From the NCBI GenBank assembly GCA_000310025.1, contig FN648370.1, positions 147,903 to 211,902 of the forward strand: DNA of 64,000 nt. Reading direction: 5' to 3'. A model generated the notes under the pieces. The model was not told the DNA's origin. It ran no database searches and saw only the letters and a list, made by a program, of their open reading frames with translations. Shown here in pieces: positions 1 through 11,345 of the stretch. Every line of letters begins with the position of its first letter. Position 1 is the first letter of the stretch. The stretch comes from Ectocarpus siliculosus (lineage: Eukaryota > Sar > Phaeophyceae > Ectocarpales > Ectocarpaceae). The translations under genes and the position numbers were made by a program.

Positions 1-3000
1 GCTCGTCACGCCACAGCTTTCCAAGGGCGAAAAGCAAACTGTCGAACGGTATGTACTGGTATGGTACATGGTTGGACTTTATGACAAACACGTTTGCGTC
101 GTCAACTCTTGAAACGTAGAATAGAACGGTGAAGATCCTCAAGGCTATTCACACGTATGGTATCTCGTATTGACGTTGTGACGAGAGGCCAGTATAGTAG
201 CAACATTGAAGGCACCAGCATCCGCTCAGGTTTTGATAATGCCCGTGCTTCGTCTCTGTCTAAGGGTTGGAGAAATATATATTTTTCTATCACGATTGGT
301 CCCGCCAGTCGCCGCTGCACGCTTTGTACTGTAGCTTCAGTGGAAAACCGTGCGCGCGTAGTCGCAAGCGTTTTTTTGTTTTATTGCTAACTCGCGTGGC
401 TGGTTGGTTGCCCCTGTGGCGCATCCCAGGCTCAAGATCAAGCGATCAGACGTCCACTTCGGTTACCGCCCTCTTGAAGGCAGCGACAGAGTGTACAAAA
501 TCGAGCTGAACGGGGAGATGCGCGCGGCAAAGGTAAGGGAGGTTGTTCCTCTCTGTCGGTTATGGTTTGATGTCACGGTCGTGGAGCGACCTGCAAGATC
601 ACATGGAGCAGGAAAGTGGTAGCAGTAGCAGGCTTGATTAAGTTGCAAGCTGCCGCTCTTTCTACTACTTCAAAATCTATGCTCCACGTATTTGCGTAAT
701 GATGGTCGCTTCTTTGCACACTTCTTCGTTCAATTCAAGTAGTTTATTACCCACTGCTGTGCGTTGCATGAAGACATGGGAACGATGCCCCCCGTGCAGA
801 CCCCGAACCGGCGCCGTTCGCGCTCTCGTGGAAGCGACTTGCATCGTATCGCATGTTGCTGCCCTGATCACCGGCGAACACACCTGTATCGCCGTGGTTG
901 GCTTGCGCACGGCAGGTGTTCGACACCTTGGGAATGAGCAAGGAGGAGATGACGGAGGTACTCGACACTTTCGACGCGGAACTCTTGGCTCTTTCACGCC
1001 TGAGCACCCCCCACATCGTCCAGGTACACACATCCCGCACAGCCTGTTCGAGTGAGATGGCTGTTGGTTGTGCCGGTATACACGAGAAATCGTGGAGGGT
1101 GGCGCATCAATGCATCAATGGAGTGTCGCGAGTTTCGTGGAGAAGCGATACGGCGATAAACGAAGTTTTAGTTTTATTTTTCCGAAAGGGAGACACTTGT
1201 CCTGCCCAAATCCCACTCCCAACGGGGACAGAGCTGCTCAAACGACCCGGTTCGCCCTTCTTGATGCGAAGATGCTACAGGAACGCTGGAGCTGCGTATG
1301 ACACAGAGGGATTCCGAGGTAGCGTGTATACGGCGATCTATGTTGGCAGTATATACCCCGCTCGCTGACTTACGATTACCTTCCCCGCGCTCCTGATTTT
1401 TGGTTGACTTGCACGAACATACCCCGTCCTTGTCGTCTAAGGCGTACGGTGCGTCTGTGTCACCGGCCGAGATTATCATGGTGTCGGAGTTTGTGGAGGG
1501 AGGTGTTCTACGCCGTCTCCTCCACAACCCCCTCAAGCTCAAGGATCTCACGCAGAGGTGTGTATATGGCGAAAACATTGGAGATATTTGTCACATGGCA
1601 CATTATCCACGTCACGAGTTCGACATGGACGGTAGTGCGCATCAACACCACAGCAAAAAGTCCGTAAATAGGGTCTTGAGCACGTGAACTGAACGAGGGA
1701 ACGGCACCCACCAGAGATGCTCTGTACAGCAGTTGACAGGGTATTGACGTGTTGACCATCACACGGAAGCATGTGCGGCATGTGCTGCATTCACCTGTTA
1801 CAGAGAAGAGGTCGTGTGTTATCAACGAATGCGGGTCTGTCGAAAACGGGCAGCGTCGCGTCACTGAACGACAACAAAGCCTTGGAATTGTCGGCGAATT
1901 GTAATCTTGTTCGTGTCACAATATGCAGTACCGGTGGATAGTCTCGGTATCACATATTTGTCTTGGCAAGCAGAAAGTGGCGAAATACACCGATCTTGTG
2001 AAACAGGAGCTGAGCAGTAGCTCTTCTGTATGTATACTGAGTATACACATATTTATTTATTTTTCTCTCATCTTTGGACTCAGTCGTCTGCCCCTCTGGC
2101 CCCTATCCTCCACTTCTACTAGCTAGACGACCGAACCAGGGTCACAAAGGAGGGGGGGGTTGGACGCCCTCCTGCGGTTCCTGCCTGAGATATTTTTGTC
2201 GCGAGAAGGGTACAGCAACCCCTTCCCTCGCGACCTATGAAGTCGATATAGTTTACTAGCAACGAGCTTTGCAGCGCGTCGCTTCCAACTGAGACCAGGA
2301 TTATTTAGCAAAAAAAATCTCACTTTTGCTGGGACTCGAACCCTTGACCTGGCCCCTAGTATACTACAAAGATGTCAGTTATACCACCGGGGCGATATGC
2401 TAGGTGCAGTATGTTTTAATTGGCAATTTTTTCCCCACCTGAGGTAAAAGGCGGCTTCGTACTTTCATTCGCTGGTGTGTGCCCGATCTCATGCCGATCG
2501 CGGTTCTTTCGTCCTCGACTTGGTCATGCGTTGGCAGGGTACGCTTGGGCATTGCAAAGGACATAGCTTTGGGCATGAGGAGCCTATACGCACACGGTAT
2601 GCAGCACCGTCATCTCTCGTCCGACTCTATCCTCCTGACCAGTGACTATCGGGCCAAGGTGAGGCGTACGGTAGCGTGGCTGAAGAAAAGTAGCCTTGTC
2701 TCCTGTTCAGATTTGACGTGTGCTTTCATTTCAGAAATACACGCCGGCAGGAGGGTCTTGGACTTGCAGTCGAGGGACCTGTATAGTGCCGGCACGTGCA
2801 CAGAACGTTCACCGGCACTCAACCGGGCAAACGGCAGTATTAAGGGCTGGCCAACCCCTCATTAGTGCCGGTCTGGCACTTTGAAGACGTGTTTGATTTA
2901 TGGTGTGGCGCTCACGCTTGCGAGGCAAACAGAGTACGAAATGGATCGACATCATGTATTTAGTGAAGTTCTAGATTGGGTATGGCAGACTTCCTCCACC

Positions 3001-5171
3001 CTTTCGAACCCACAAGAGTTTGTTGTAAAATATAATAGTTGCATTGCGGGCTACAGAACCTCACCAGCACTAGTCGACAGCGAAAGGAAGACACCATCAT
3101 GCACCCGATTAACCGGTGACGGCAAAAGCTCCTTGAAAAGCTCCCGTTCGTACAAAGTTTTTCGGGTCTGCAGCAGCACGTGTACCGTATTTCTCTGTGT
3201 GGAGTCTGTCTTCTGCCTGGTCGCGTGTATGTGTGTGTTTTTATTATTTGCATCGACCGCGCTAACCGGCTGACCAACGAAAACACGTCAGTCTCAGTGC
3301 GGTTGAACACACGAAACACTTCTAAATGCCATGAACTGGGACCCCGTGAGGGGACGGCATGGGGGAGGCTAAGTTATTCTCCGGATCAACGACAGAAACG
3401 GTACAGCAACAGAAGAAAACTGCACGTGTCTACCAACTGCTACCTTGCACTTGAGTTCGTTTTGGAGTGCTTTCACGATCATCCTCCTTGCTTTCACCAC
3501 CATAACTCTCATCGTCATTTTTGCAGCTATTTTCGGCAGTTCTTCTCTAGCCCTGCGCCGTTTGTTGTGGGGAAGGTCATCTGGCTCGAAGCTCTTGCTC
3601 TCTTCATCTCCATGATTCCCTCCTCGATTGCTGTCTTGGTTGTTCTCCTGTCCTACCAAATGAGTTCCCCTCATTGCCATCATCATCGTCTTTTATCTGC
3701 ACTAACTACTGAGATCCCAACCTATTGGCCGTGGTGGAAATTGGTCGATCAGTAGTACATGACGTTTGAAAACATCACGAGTTCGTACCGACAGATAACG
3801 AGCCAGCTCGAAGGTAGACCGTCTCCGAATCCTGTTGGCATGATACGCCTTCAGGCGAAGCAAGGCTGTTTCGTCGTGTGTGTGTATGCGCGCGCGGGTG
3901 AACCGGCACTATTGGGGGTTACAGCGGCGCCCAACCGGCACACTATTCCGGGCAAGCTCTCATTAGTGCCGGCCTGGCTCTATTGAGAGCTCCGCCTGTG
4001 TCGAGAGATTTTACCGGCACTATACAGGTCCCTCGACTACTGTAGGGACTTTGTTGATGGTTTTAATAGCTTGCCGTGGCTCTATTGAGAGCTCTGCCTG
4101 TGTCGAGAGATTTTACCGGCACTATATAGGTCCCTTCGACTACTGTAAGGACTTTGTTGATAGTTTTAATAGCTTGCCGTGTGCCCACGGCTGCTTACCC
4201 AATTGATTATATTTTTTCATCCAGTGTGGGACCAGCAGCAACAGTGTGCACACAGCAGCGTGAGACACAGAACAGCGTAGGACACAGCAGCACACATATA
4301 GCATCGACTATTTAGTGACTCTGTTCATAGTTTTAACTGGCACCGGTACTCCGTACGTTGTAGCGGCGTGCTAACCCGTGAGCGTTTTTTGACCTTGTCC
4401 TCAGATACTCGGTGTCGGTCTGACCATGACGACCGAGCTGATCGACTTCTTCACCGGCGACAAGCGCGCGGAAGAGCAGGCAGAAAAGGAGCTACCGTGG
4501 GCGTCGCGAGAGGTGCTGGCCGGTGCCGGCTTCAGCGAGAAGAGTGATGTCTACAGCTTCGGAATTGTGTTCTGGGAGATCATGCAGAAGGACCCCTCCC
4601 TGCCCTACGCGAACCTTCTACCGAGCCAGGTGTGAGATGGTGACTACGCATCACGCAAGCTTGTCTCGAGCCTCTGACGAAGTACATGCCATGCGGGGGA
4701 TCCCTTGCGCTCAATAACTCGAGACAAGACTACTGTAGACTGCCGGTGCACCACTTTACCGCTGGCCGGTCGAGGATACGAGTCGTCAACAGCCAATTCT
4801 ATCCCCATGTATTCGCATGCTTAAACCTCCACAGATCAAAATGTATTTTGGTTGGCGCATGCGGTTAATCAGCACCGTGCTCGATATGAAATGGAGCGTG
4901 ACGAATTATTGTCCAATCCGTCACGTAGCACCCGCTGAAGTTGCTGAACCCGTTTCTTCATAAAGTAAGGACCAAGTCGATAAATCCTTCCTTTATGGTG
5001 ACTGACAATCAACAGGTGGTTGGGGCCAAATACAACGGTGAAGGCCCTTCGATACCAGAGGACTGTCCGGTGGCAATCAGTAGGTTGATGAAGAGCTGCT
5101 GGAGCAACCTGCCCGCTGATCGACCCTCGTTTGACAAGGTCGTAGATGCCCTAGAAGCTCTTTGCCTCTAG
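1..5171 (+). CDS. Tyrosine-kinase-like (TKL) domain protein, 3' part; predicted pseudokinase
   Basis: Seven exons join without breaking frame: <1-48, 430-532, 916-1023, 1442-1557, 2538-2658, 4405-4629 and 5016-5171, all with GT donors and AG acceptors and matching phases. They give 291 residues to a TAG stop; the N-terminus lies outside the window. Seen in order: a degenerate glycine loop, the VAIK-type Lys (K50 in RAAK), the helix-C Glu (E72), a hinge MVSEFVEGG, the catalytic loop HRHLSSDS (148-155), ILGVGL (166-171), SREVL (199-203), SDVYSFG (212-218) and CWSNLPADRPSF (Arg276). Order and spacing are those of TKL kinases. The catalytic Asp of HRD is His150, the loop Asn is Ser155, the Asp of DFG is Gly168 and APE is SRE. 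Phosphotransfer is therefore unlikely, and a scaffold or allosteric role is inferred. The open frame across seven exons argues against a dead gene. Upstream domains, such as repeats or a receptor part, cannot be seen. Confidence 0.85.
2310..2396 (-). pseudogene. tRNA-like sequence (tRNA pseudogene or SINE head) in a TKL intron
   Basis: On the - strand an A-box-like word TGGTATAACTGAC (2386-2374) is followed by a perfect B-box GGTTCGAGTCC (2342-2332) and then a run of seven or more T (2317-2310) that would terminate RNA polymerase III. I could not fold a proper cloverleaf: the T stem has only three good pairs, and acceptor and anticodon stems do not pair. It is better read as a decayed tRNA or tRNA-derived short element than as a working tRNA gene. 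It lies inside the 1558-2537 intron, antisense to the kinase gene. Confidence 0.4.
2767..4042. mobile_element. Non-autonomous inverted-repeat transposon, copy A (in TKL intron)
   Basis: The ends are inverted copies of each other: about 25 bp at 2767-2791 containing cgagggacctgtatagtgcc, and the same word reversed at 4014-4042. Outermost bases are CAGT and ACTG. Further inward, accggcact words recur near both ends. The interior matches copy B at 8691-10364 over several blocks: 3235-3415 matches 9540-9700, 3703-3800 matches 9986-10075, and 2880-2950 matches 8850-8910. No transposase-like ORF is present, so it needs a partner element. It fills most of the 1.75-kb intron between kinase exons 5 and 6. 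The superfamily is not determined and clear target-site duplications could not be fixed. Confidence 0.65.
3976..4180 (+). repeat. Two tandem copies of a 102-bp unit at the right end of element A
   Basis: The stretch starting ggctctattgagagctc is present twice in a row, at 3976 and 4078, with only a few substitutions between copies. Each copy includes the transposon's terminal inverted repeat, so the right end of element A is duplicated. This could come from unequal exchange or aborted transposition. Confidence 0.75.
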
Positions 5172-6312
5172 ACACCCTGCGAGGTGCGCGTGCAGTGCAT
5201 TGTAGCAGCGTCCCAGGCACGGTTGTTGAGTTGACACTCCACCCATTCGTTTTATGAAGATTTTCAACTGGATCCAGTGGAACTCGGTGGCGGCGGAAGG
5301 TGTTGCTTGGCGTGTTTGTGCCAAAAATCGTGCGGAACTGCAGTCATGTTATCAAAATCCAAGTATCAGCCGTCTTGACCAAAGAATTGAACTGTCATTG
5401 ACGTTCGAAGAGCGTCCACAAAACACTCACGCGTTTAGACAGGCCTGCGCGCCGTAGCTATGCCACATTTTGTGCACCGTCTCCGTCTCTAGTCCACTGG
5501 AATTTAACTAAATCGATTGGAATGGCCTGAGGCCAAATTCCATAGACGTATCACCTACGGGTAGCCAATTAGGGCACCTGTATGCACAACACGTGTTCGG
5601 GGGTACGTTCCCGGGTATCTAGCCGTTGATGCTTTTGTGTCGCTTCCGATTTCCTCTACCGGAGCTTCTGTAGTACGCTGTATATACCCCGTGGAAAAAT
5701 ACCCAAATACCCGCGGTAGAGGTACGAAAAAGCACGAACACGGAAAACGTTCGTGCGTTACGTCACCATTCCATAAGCTACCTCCCCACTCGTTAATCAG
5801 CCTTTCCAAAACCCTACCCGATACGTCCGTGAGTCTTGACACCTTTCCAACAAACTCTACCCGGAGCTTACAAGCCTTAGCCTTACAAGAACAACACTGA
5901 GACTTTGAGAGATCACACGTCTACGCAATTTTTTCTACAGAAAGCCTTCCATATCGCGCACGTAATGCGTCCTGAGACGAACAAGCTTTTGCGGTAGAGG
6001 ACCGGTACTACGTAAATTGTTTCTCCTAAAATTTACTAAAAATTATTGTAGTTGGTGTTGCCGGGAATCTTGTGGGTGACCGTTCAAGTTTGAAGCCCAT
6101 ACAGTACGCAAACGGAAAAGTTCATGCCACCTTGACGGGGCGGTTTCGGGGGCAAAGCGCCCGCCCCCGCATGCGTAGCTTCAAGGGCTAAACAATCGTT
6201 ACGGACGAATAAACATAGAGACGGGAATTCTATCAAGACGCGAGGCGAACGTACTTCGAACGTGAAAAATCCAAACACGCACGACGGCAACGGCAACAGG
6301 TCTTTGTGGTCC
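5172..6312. other. Intergenic space between two convergent 3' ends
   Basis: This 1.1-kb stretch separates the kinase stop codon from the arsS stop codon and should hold both 3' untranslated regions. The short ORFs here have no recognisable motifs and no consistent splice structure. No terminator or poly(A) signal stands out with confidence. Confidence 0.5.
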
Positions 6313-9300
6313 TCAAGCTGTAGCTCCTTGGCAACTGGACCCATTGCCTGCCGTACATCCGTAGCAGTGGCTTTCAAGCACGATGTCGGTGGTCTGCATG
6401 TCATCCACCGAGTCAACGTCGAAGATAGAGTAGCCCTCCTGAAAGCATGCATCGCGAAAGTCGGGTACAACACGTCGTCAGAAACACTGCAATTTTCGCC
6501 GCTATGGTGATGCCTGACATTCCAGAATGCGTTACTGTGGGGGTCCCCCGAAAAAGGCGGTCTAAACAAGGCGGTCGCCCTACATACGGTAGGTCAAATT
6601 GGCTGGCATAGACGGAGTAATCAAGTTGTTCTACACATTGAATAAGGCAGCTGCCCCATGTAAGGCAGTCATTTAGCTGCCCCACAACCGCCTTATTCGG
6701 GGACCCCCACTCTGTACTTCAACTGAAGTTGAAATTTGAAATCCAAAAGTTAGTAATGTTCACACGCAAAGGGAACCGAGTTCCGGCCGTGGGGTACATA
6801 TTTCGTGCCCTGCTGATCGCTGTTCCAAGCCCGAAGGAATCACTTGGGAATGACCCCGCCGCTGCCGAACGCTCGCGAACAGAGGGGCGCAAAACAAAAG
6901 TTGAGAACGTAGGGCTTTCCTGGATAGGCTCTAAGCACGCAGTCGCCCTGGAAACGGATCGGAACAGCGAAGAGAAACTAACCTTAACAGCAAGAAGCTT
7001 TTCCGAGGCACCGGCATTCGTCCCAGCCGTCCCCATTCCCAATCCCAGTTGCTGATTGAAGTCGCAGTCAAAAACGCGCCCGTCCCATCCAACGTTGATG
7101 GTATCCCTGTGTGGAGCCAAGTGGATGAAGGAGAGCAGCACATCAACCAAACTTCACTCACGCCAAAGTACGAAACCGTCGAAAAGAACGCAGTTTCAAA
7201 TCGAGAGGCGAACAGTGACCATGCCAAGGCTAGTACCAAACTCTTACTCACTTGCACATGAGCCCGCTGCACGCCGCCGTGTTGAAGTTGCGGACAAGCA
7301 ACTCCATGTACTCTTGCAGTTCTCCCCTCCGGTACAGGAAGTCGGCGAAGCGCTGCATGTAACGAAATGTATGTAGAACAGTAGTGTGCTATACAATTCG
7401 ATAGGTGTTCGCCAGAACAATCTGTGTTTGCCAGAACAATCACACAACTTACGTTGCAACGTTAGATGTACTGGGAGATGTATTTCAGCAGCAGCGCATA
7501 TGGTCAGCCTGGGACGGATATCCTCACCTTGATAGGCATGTTTGTGATGGTGAAGAGGTTGTTGAACTTGATGCCAAACGCTTCGTTCAGTTCCTCCTTG
7601 TACTTAACCTCCAATGCCACCTTCCAATGCATACCAAAGAGGGCCGGAAACACACCAAACCAAGATCAATCATGGGGTGTACGCCCAAGCGCAAGACACG
7701 ACGTTGGCATGTAAGGTATGACTGCACGAGGTAAATCAAAACGCGAAGCACCACTTTGAGATGCCAAGGGGTAAGCCACGAGGGATTCAAACGAAAAACT
7801 TGTTGTGCTGCGGTACACGCACCTGTTCGGGAGGCAGGAATCCCCCGATAGGGTTATAGACGAGGTCGAGCTTCAGACCCGAGTTGGGTTGACCATATCC
7901 GAGCGCGTTGAGCATCATAAGACCCTTGATGCTGCGATCGAAAACCCCGCTGCCTCGCTGCATGTTCACGTTCTTCGGCGAGTAGCACGGAAGTGACGCT
8001 ACCACATGGACCTACAATCAAGCGAGAGCACAACGTGTCGCACGTCCGCCGTCACGGTTACTTCGAAAATAGATGTTTCCTCCACACTAAACCAAAATGC
8101 CAGATGTGCTCGGCACTCAAACATGCTTGAAACAATGCCAACATCGAAGGTCATGCATCAGAGCATTGAACAACATAAAGGGGGGCGCCAGCACAGTCTA
8201 CTTCTACGTTAACTCTCCATCTTCACCGTCCAAAATCACGCCCAATACTTTGGATGGATGATGCCTCGCTGGCTTTCCACTCCGCACTTTAACACACCTT
8301 GTTCTTGGCCAAGAACTCTGCAAGGTCTTCCTGCCCTGGCTCTTGAAGTACGGTCAGGTTACACCTGCAGCAATTAGGCACAAGACAACACATAGGTTCA
8401 TGCAACAGGTTTAGCAAAATTCCCTACAGAAAGTGTGGCATTGGGAATTCTCAGTACGGTACACCAGACCACAGTGACAATCAGCAGGAAAGGGTGCACA
8501 ATTTCCATGGCATGCCCGGCTCACCGATCAATAACGTCGAGGCCAAGAGCCCGGCCTTCCTCCACCATGTATCGGAAATGGTCGTTAAGTTCAGGGGCTC
8601 CTCCGGTGATGTCCAGAGTCTTCACCGTTGGGCTGTTCTTGATGATCTGGATTGGCGCAAGGGAAACGTTGTCAAAGTTGGCACACAGTTACGTGTACCG
8701 GTATCGTGCCGGTATGTGTCCTGGAGGGTAGACCGGCACTATACCCGCCACCGGCACTATTCAGAATTGTGCCTCACAAGTTCCACGCCGGCACTACTCA
8801 GGGTCTAAATATCCGCCGATATTGCCGGCTTGGCACTATTGAGGACTGTTCGACTTCAGAGTGCAGCGCTTGCGCTTTGCGGAGCTGACAGAGTACCAAA
8901 CGAACGGTATACGGATCAATTCTGAGCTGGGCCACGTGGTGGGCGGGCTTCTTTAAGTTTCGTGAGGCTCCTAGCATGTCGACGACGCGGCTTTGGTTAC
9001 GTAAAAATTAAGTTGACCTGATACATTTGATGCACCATGGTTCTCGTCCCACCTCAGCGCACACACTAAGGTAGTGAACGTTGCCGCTGCCTATAAACCG
9101 TAGACTGTGCTGCCCGAGTAAAAGGCACCTCGCCATGAAATAATGTACTGTAGTGGCAAGAAGGCCGAGGCACTATTCAGGCAACCTCAAAGAAAGGCAC
9201 CCCCTCGACAACGAAAGAATGACGCTCATGCACGCACCCGATGTGCATTTGGGAGGTACAACATGGATGTAGAGCTCCTTACATGCACAACAAACAGATG

Positions 9301-11345
9301 CCATAGGAATGAAGAAGATAACAAACTTCACTATTCCTTCGATAAAAAGCTAGAGAAAAGAACGCGGCCTTCAGAAGCGAGAAAAACGACCGAGAAAAGA
9401 GTGCCATGCTGAACGCTGCAGCTATCCTGATCTCCCCCCTGGCCCTCTGCGTAGAGCTGGTAGGCTTCAGCAGCAGCACGGGTACCTCTACCGTGGTGTG
9501 AGGCCTGTGTATGGCGTCAATGTCTCTGTGTATTATTAGCATCGATCGCTGTAACCGGCTGACCAACGAAAAAACGTCAGCCTCAGCGGTTGAAAACACA
9601 AAATAAATGTTTCTTAAGGCCCTGATCTGGGACCCCTTGAGAGGGTGTCATGGAGGAGGTTAAGCTATCCTGATTAAGACAGAAACGGTAGCAACAGAGG
9701 ACAACTGCTATTTTGCTCACGCATTCATTTCGGAGTGTGTTAATCCTTACCCATGTATTTACCACCACAACTGTCGTCACTAATATTTCCACTATCGGGC
9801 GTTCATCTCTAGACTTGCCCCCTGCGGCGTTTGCTGTGAGGAAGGTCATCTCGCTCGAAAGGCTCAAAACTCTTGTTCCCTTCAACGCCATATATTCCTC
9901 CTCCATCATCACTGCTATCCTTCGCTATTCTTCCCGTTCCACAACCTTCGTCATTACCACCATCTTCCTTTTCGCCTGCCTCCTTACTACTGAAATCCCA
10001 ACCTGTTGGCTGAATTGCCTGTGGCGGAATTTGGTCGATCGGTAAACCATGACTTTGAAGACGTCACGAGTTCGTGTTAAGGAGGACCCGATTCGCAGGG
10101 TATCTGTCGATTGACTTTTACCAGAATCGGTACTCCTTCGCATTCGTACCGGCAGAAGATGAGCAATATTGGTAGCTCGGAGGTAGACAGTCCCCGAATC
10201 CTGTTGGTGTGGACGGCTTTGAGGCGGGAAAAGGTTGTGTGTGTGGTCTGAACCGGCACTATTGAGGGGTATGATCATGCTTGAACCGGCACTATAAAAG
10301 TGAGCAGCCCTATTGAGGCCTCTGGCGGTGTCCAGAACTTTACCGGCACTATACCGGGGCACGTACTGTACTACGGTCTCACTATGGATGTCTCCCATAT
10401 GTGTGGTGCGCAAATACCAAAAGAGGCACACGCGTCTGAAGTACTCGCTGCGACGTGGTCGCTTGTCCATCTGCGAGCACCAATCACTGAATCGCGCTTA
10501 CCTCGATGCATCGCTCCGCCACCTCCTTGCTCACCATCTCCTTTCGCTGGGGAGAAGACTCAACGTGGCAGTGACTGCAGGCCTGTAGAATCCCGATGAC
10601 AGAGTAAACCCGACGTCAAGACGCTAATATCGAGGTAAAGGTCCGGAAGTTTCAAACAGTGGGTAAAAAACACTGACACGCTCGCTTCTCGTACGTGAGA
10701 CTTGCCGTATCACGTTCATGCGTTGACAAGTGCATTCGCCAGTGCAATGCTCGAGACGTGGGTTGGGTTGTAGATGCAGTGCTTCCTAGAGTACATAGTT
10801 TCATTCTACGCCAAGATCAGAGGGCCTCAGAACTCGTGCGAGAGGGCGGAAACTATCGTCGATGTACCCGTTCGGTGAACAAAAAAAAACACCTGACGTC
10901 CTTTGACATCCAGCGACAGAAGCTCAAACATTCATCGGAAGCCTCCAATTGGGTACGTTACCCAAATGATTGACGAGCAGAGCGAGAACCTGGGTGGGCA
11001 TGCGAGTGGTTGCATCGTACCTGGTTGCAGAAGAGTCCAATGTTCAGCTGGAAAATGGTGGAACTCTCGCGATTGATCTTGATGCCTCTATTAGAAGAGA
11101 ACGACACAGAACGGTTGTCATTAATGAGGTGCTGAAAGAATTTAATCCCCATGCAGTCATGATCACAATATAACACTTTAAAATAAATGTCAAGCGAGAG
11201 CACTGACAAGTCCAAGTCTCGACGAAACATGGACTCAAGACACTCACTGTTCCTGCACGTGCTGCTGGAAGCTAGGAAGGTTACGATCCTTGAGAGCGCG
11301 CCGCCTTATCTTCTTCTCTTCCAGCGTCAGCTTTTTTTGTCCCAT
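6313..11345 (-). CDS. arsS: Arsenosugar biosynthesis radical SAM protein ArsS
   Basis: Ten exons on the - strand join in frame: 11345-11248, 11087-11021, 10582-10502, 8646-8525, 8364-8298, 8011-7823, 7620-7528, 7352-7252, 7106-6983 and 6438-6313. They total 355 residues plus stop, close to the usual bacterial length. Motifs in order: the radical SAM cluster Cys53-x3-Cys57-x2-Cys60 (CNQ/ACSHC, split by an intron), TGGAPEL (96-102), VYNPIGGFLPP near 200, FTITNMPIK (231-239), Cys267 and Cys272 in FNTAACSGLMCK, GWDGRVFDCDFNQ (279-291), and a Cys-rich tail with Cys339, 342 and 350. This domain order is that of ArsS (radical SAM plus DUF3641), which known work places in oxo-arsenosugar synthesis from adenosyl-dimethylarsinate. 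The start ATG at 11345 is the first in its open frame; the reading frame stays open a little further upstream without an ATG, so an extra 5' exon or transit peptide is possible. No frameshift or lost motif is seen. Confidence 0.92.
6537..6710. mobile_element. 174-bp MITE in the last arsS intron
   Basis: The two ends, gtgggggtcccccgaaaaag at 6537 and its near-perfect reverse complement ending at 6710, form inverted repeats of about 24 bp. Their ggcggt inner edge is present in both arms. The inside is short and non-coding. It sits wholly within the 6439-6982 intron, so it need not affect the protein. Flanking target duplications are not obvious. Confidence 0.7.
8691..10364. mobile_element. Non-autonomous inverted-repeat transposon, copy B (in arsS intron)
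   Basis: The ends acgtgtaccggtatcgtgcc (8691) and ccggcactataccggggcac (about 10343-10362) are imperfect inverted repeats, again with cagt outside left and actg outside right. Several interior blocks align with copy A in the same order and strand, so both belong to one family of about 1.3-1.7 kb. Multiple accggcacta words occur in the left 150 bp. No transposase is encoded. It makes up most of the 1.86-kb intron between arsS exons 3 and 4, antisense to that gene. Confidence 0.65.

Noticed and set aside
3180-3755. 191-codon ORF in copy A as a transposase
   Set aside because: No DDE-type motif or DNA-binding domain, and the matching region of copy B does not keep the frame.
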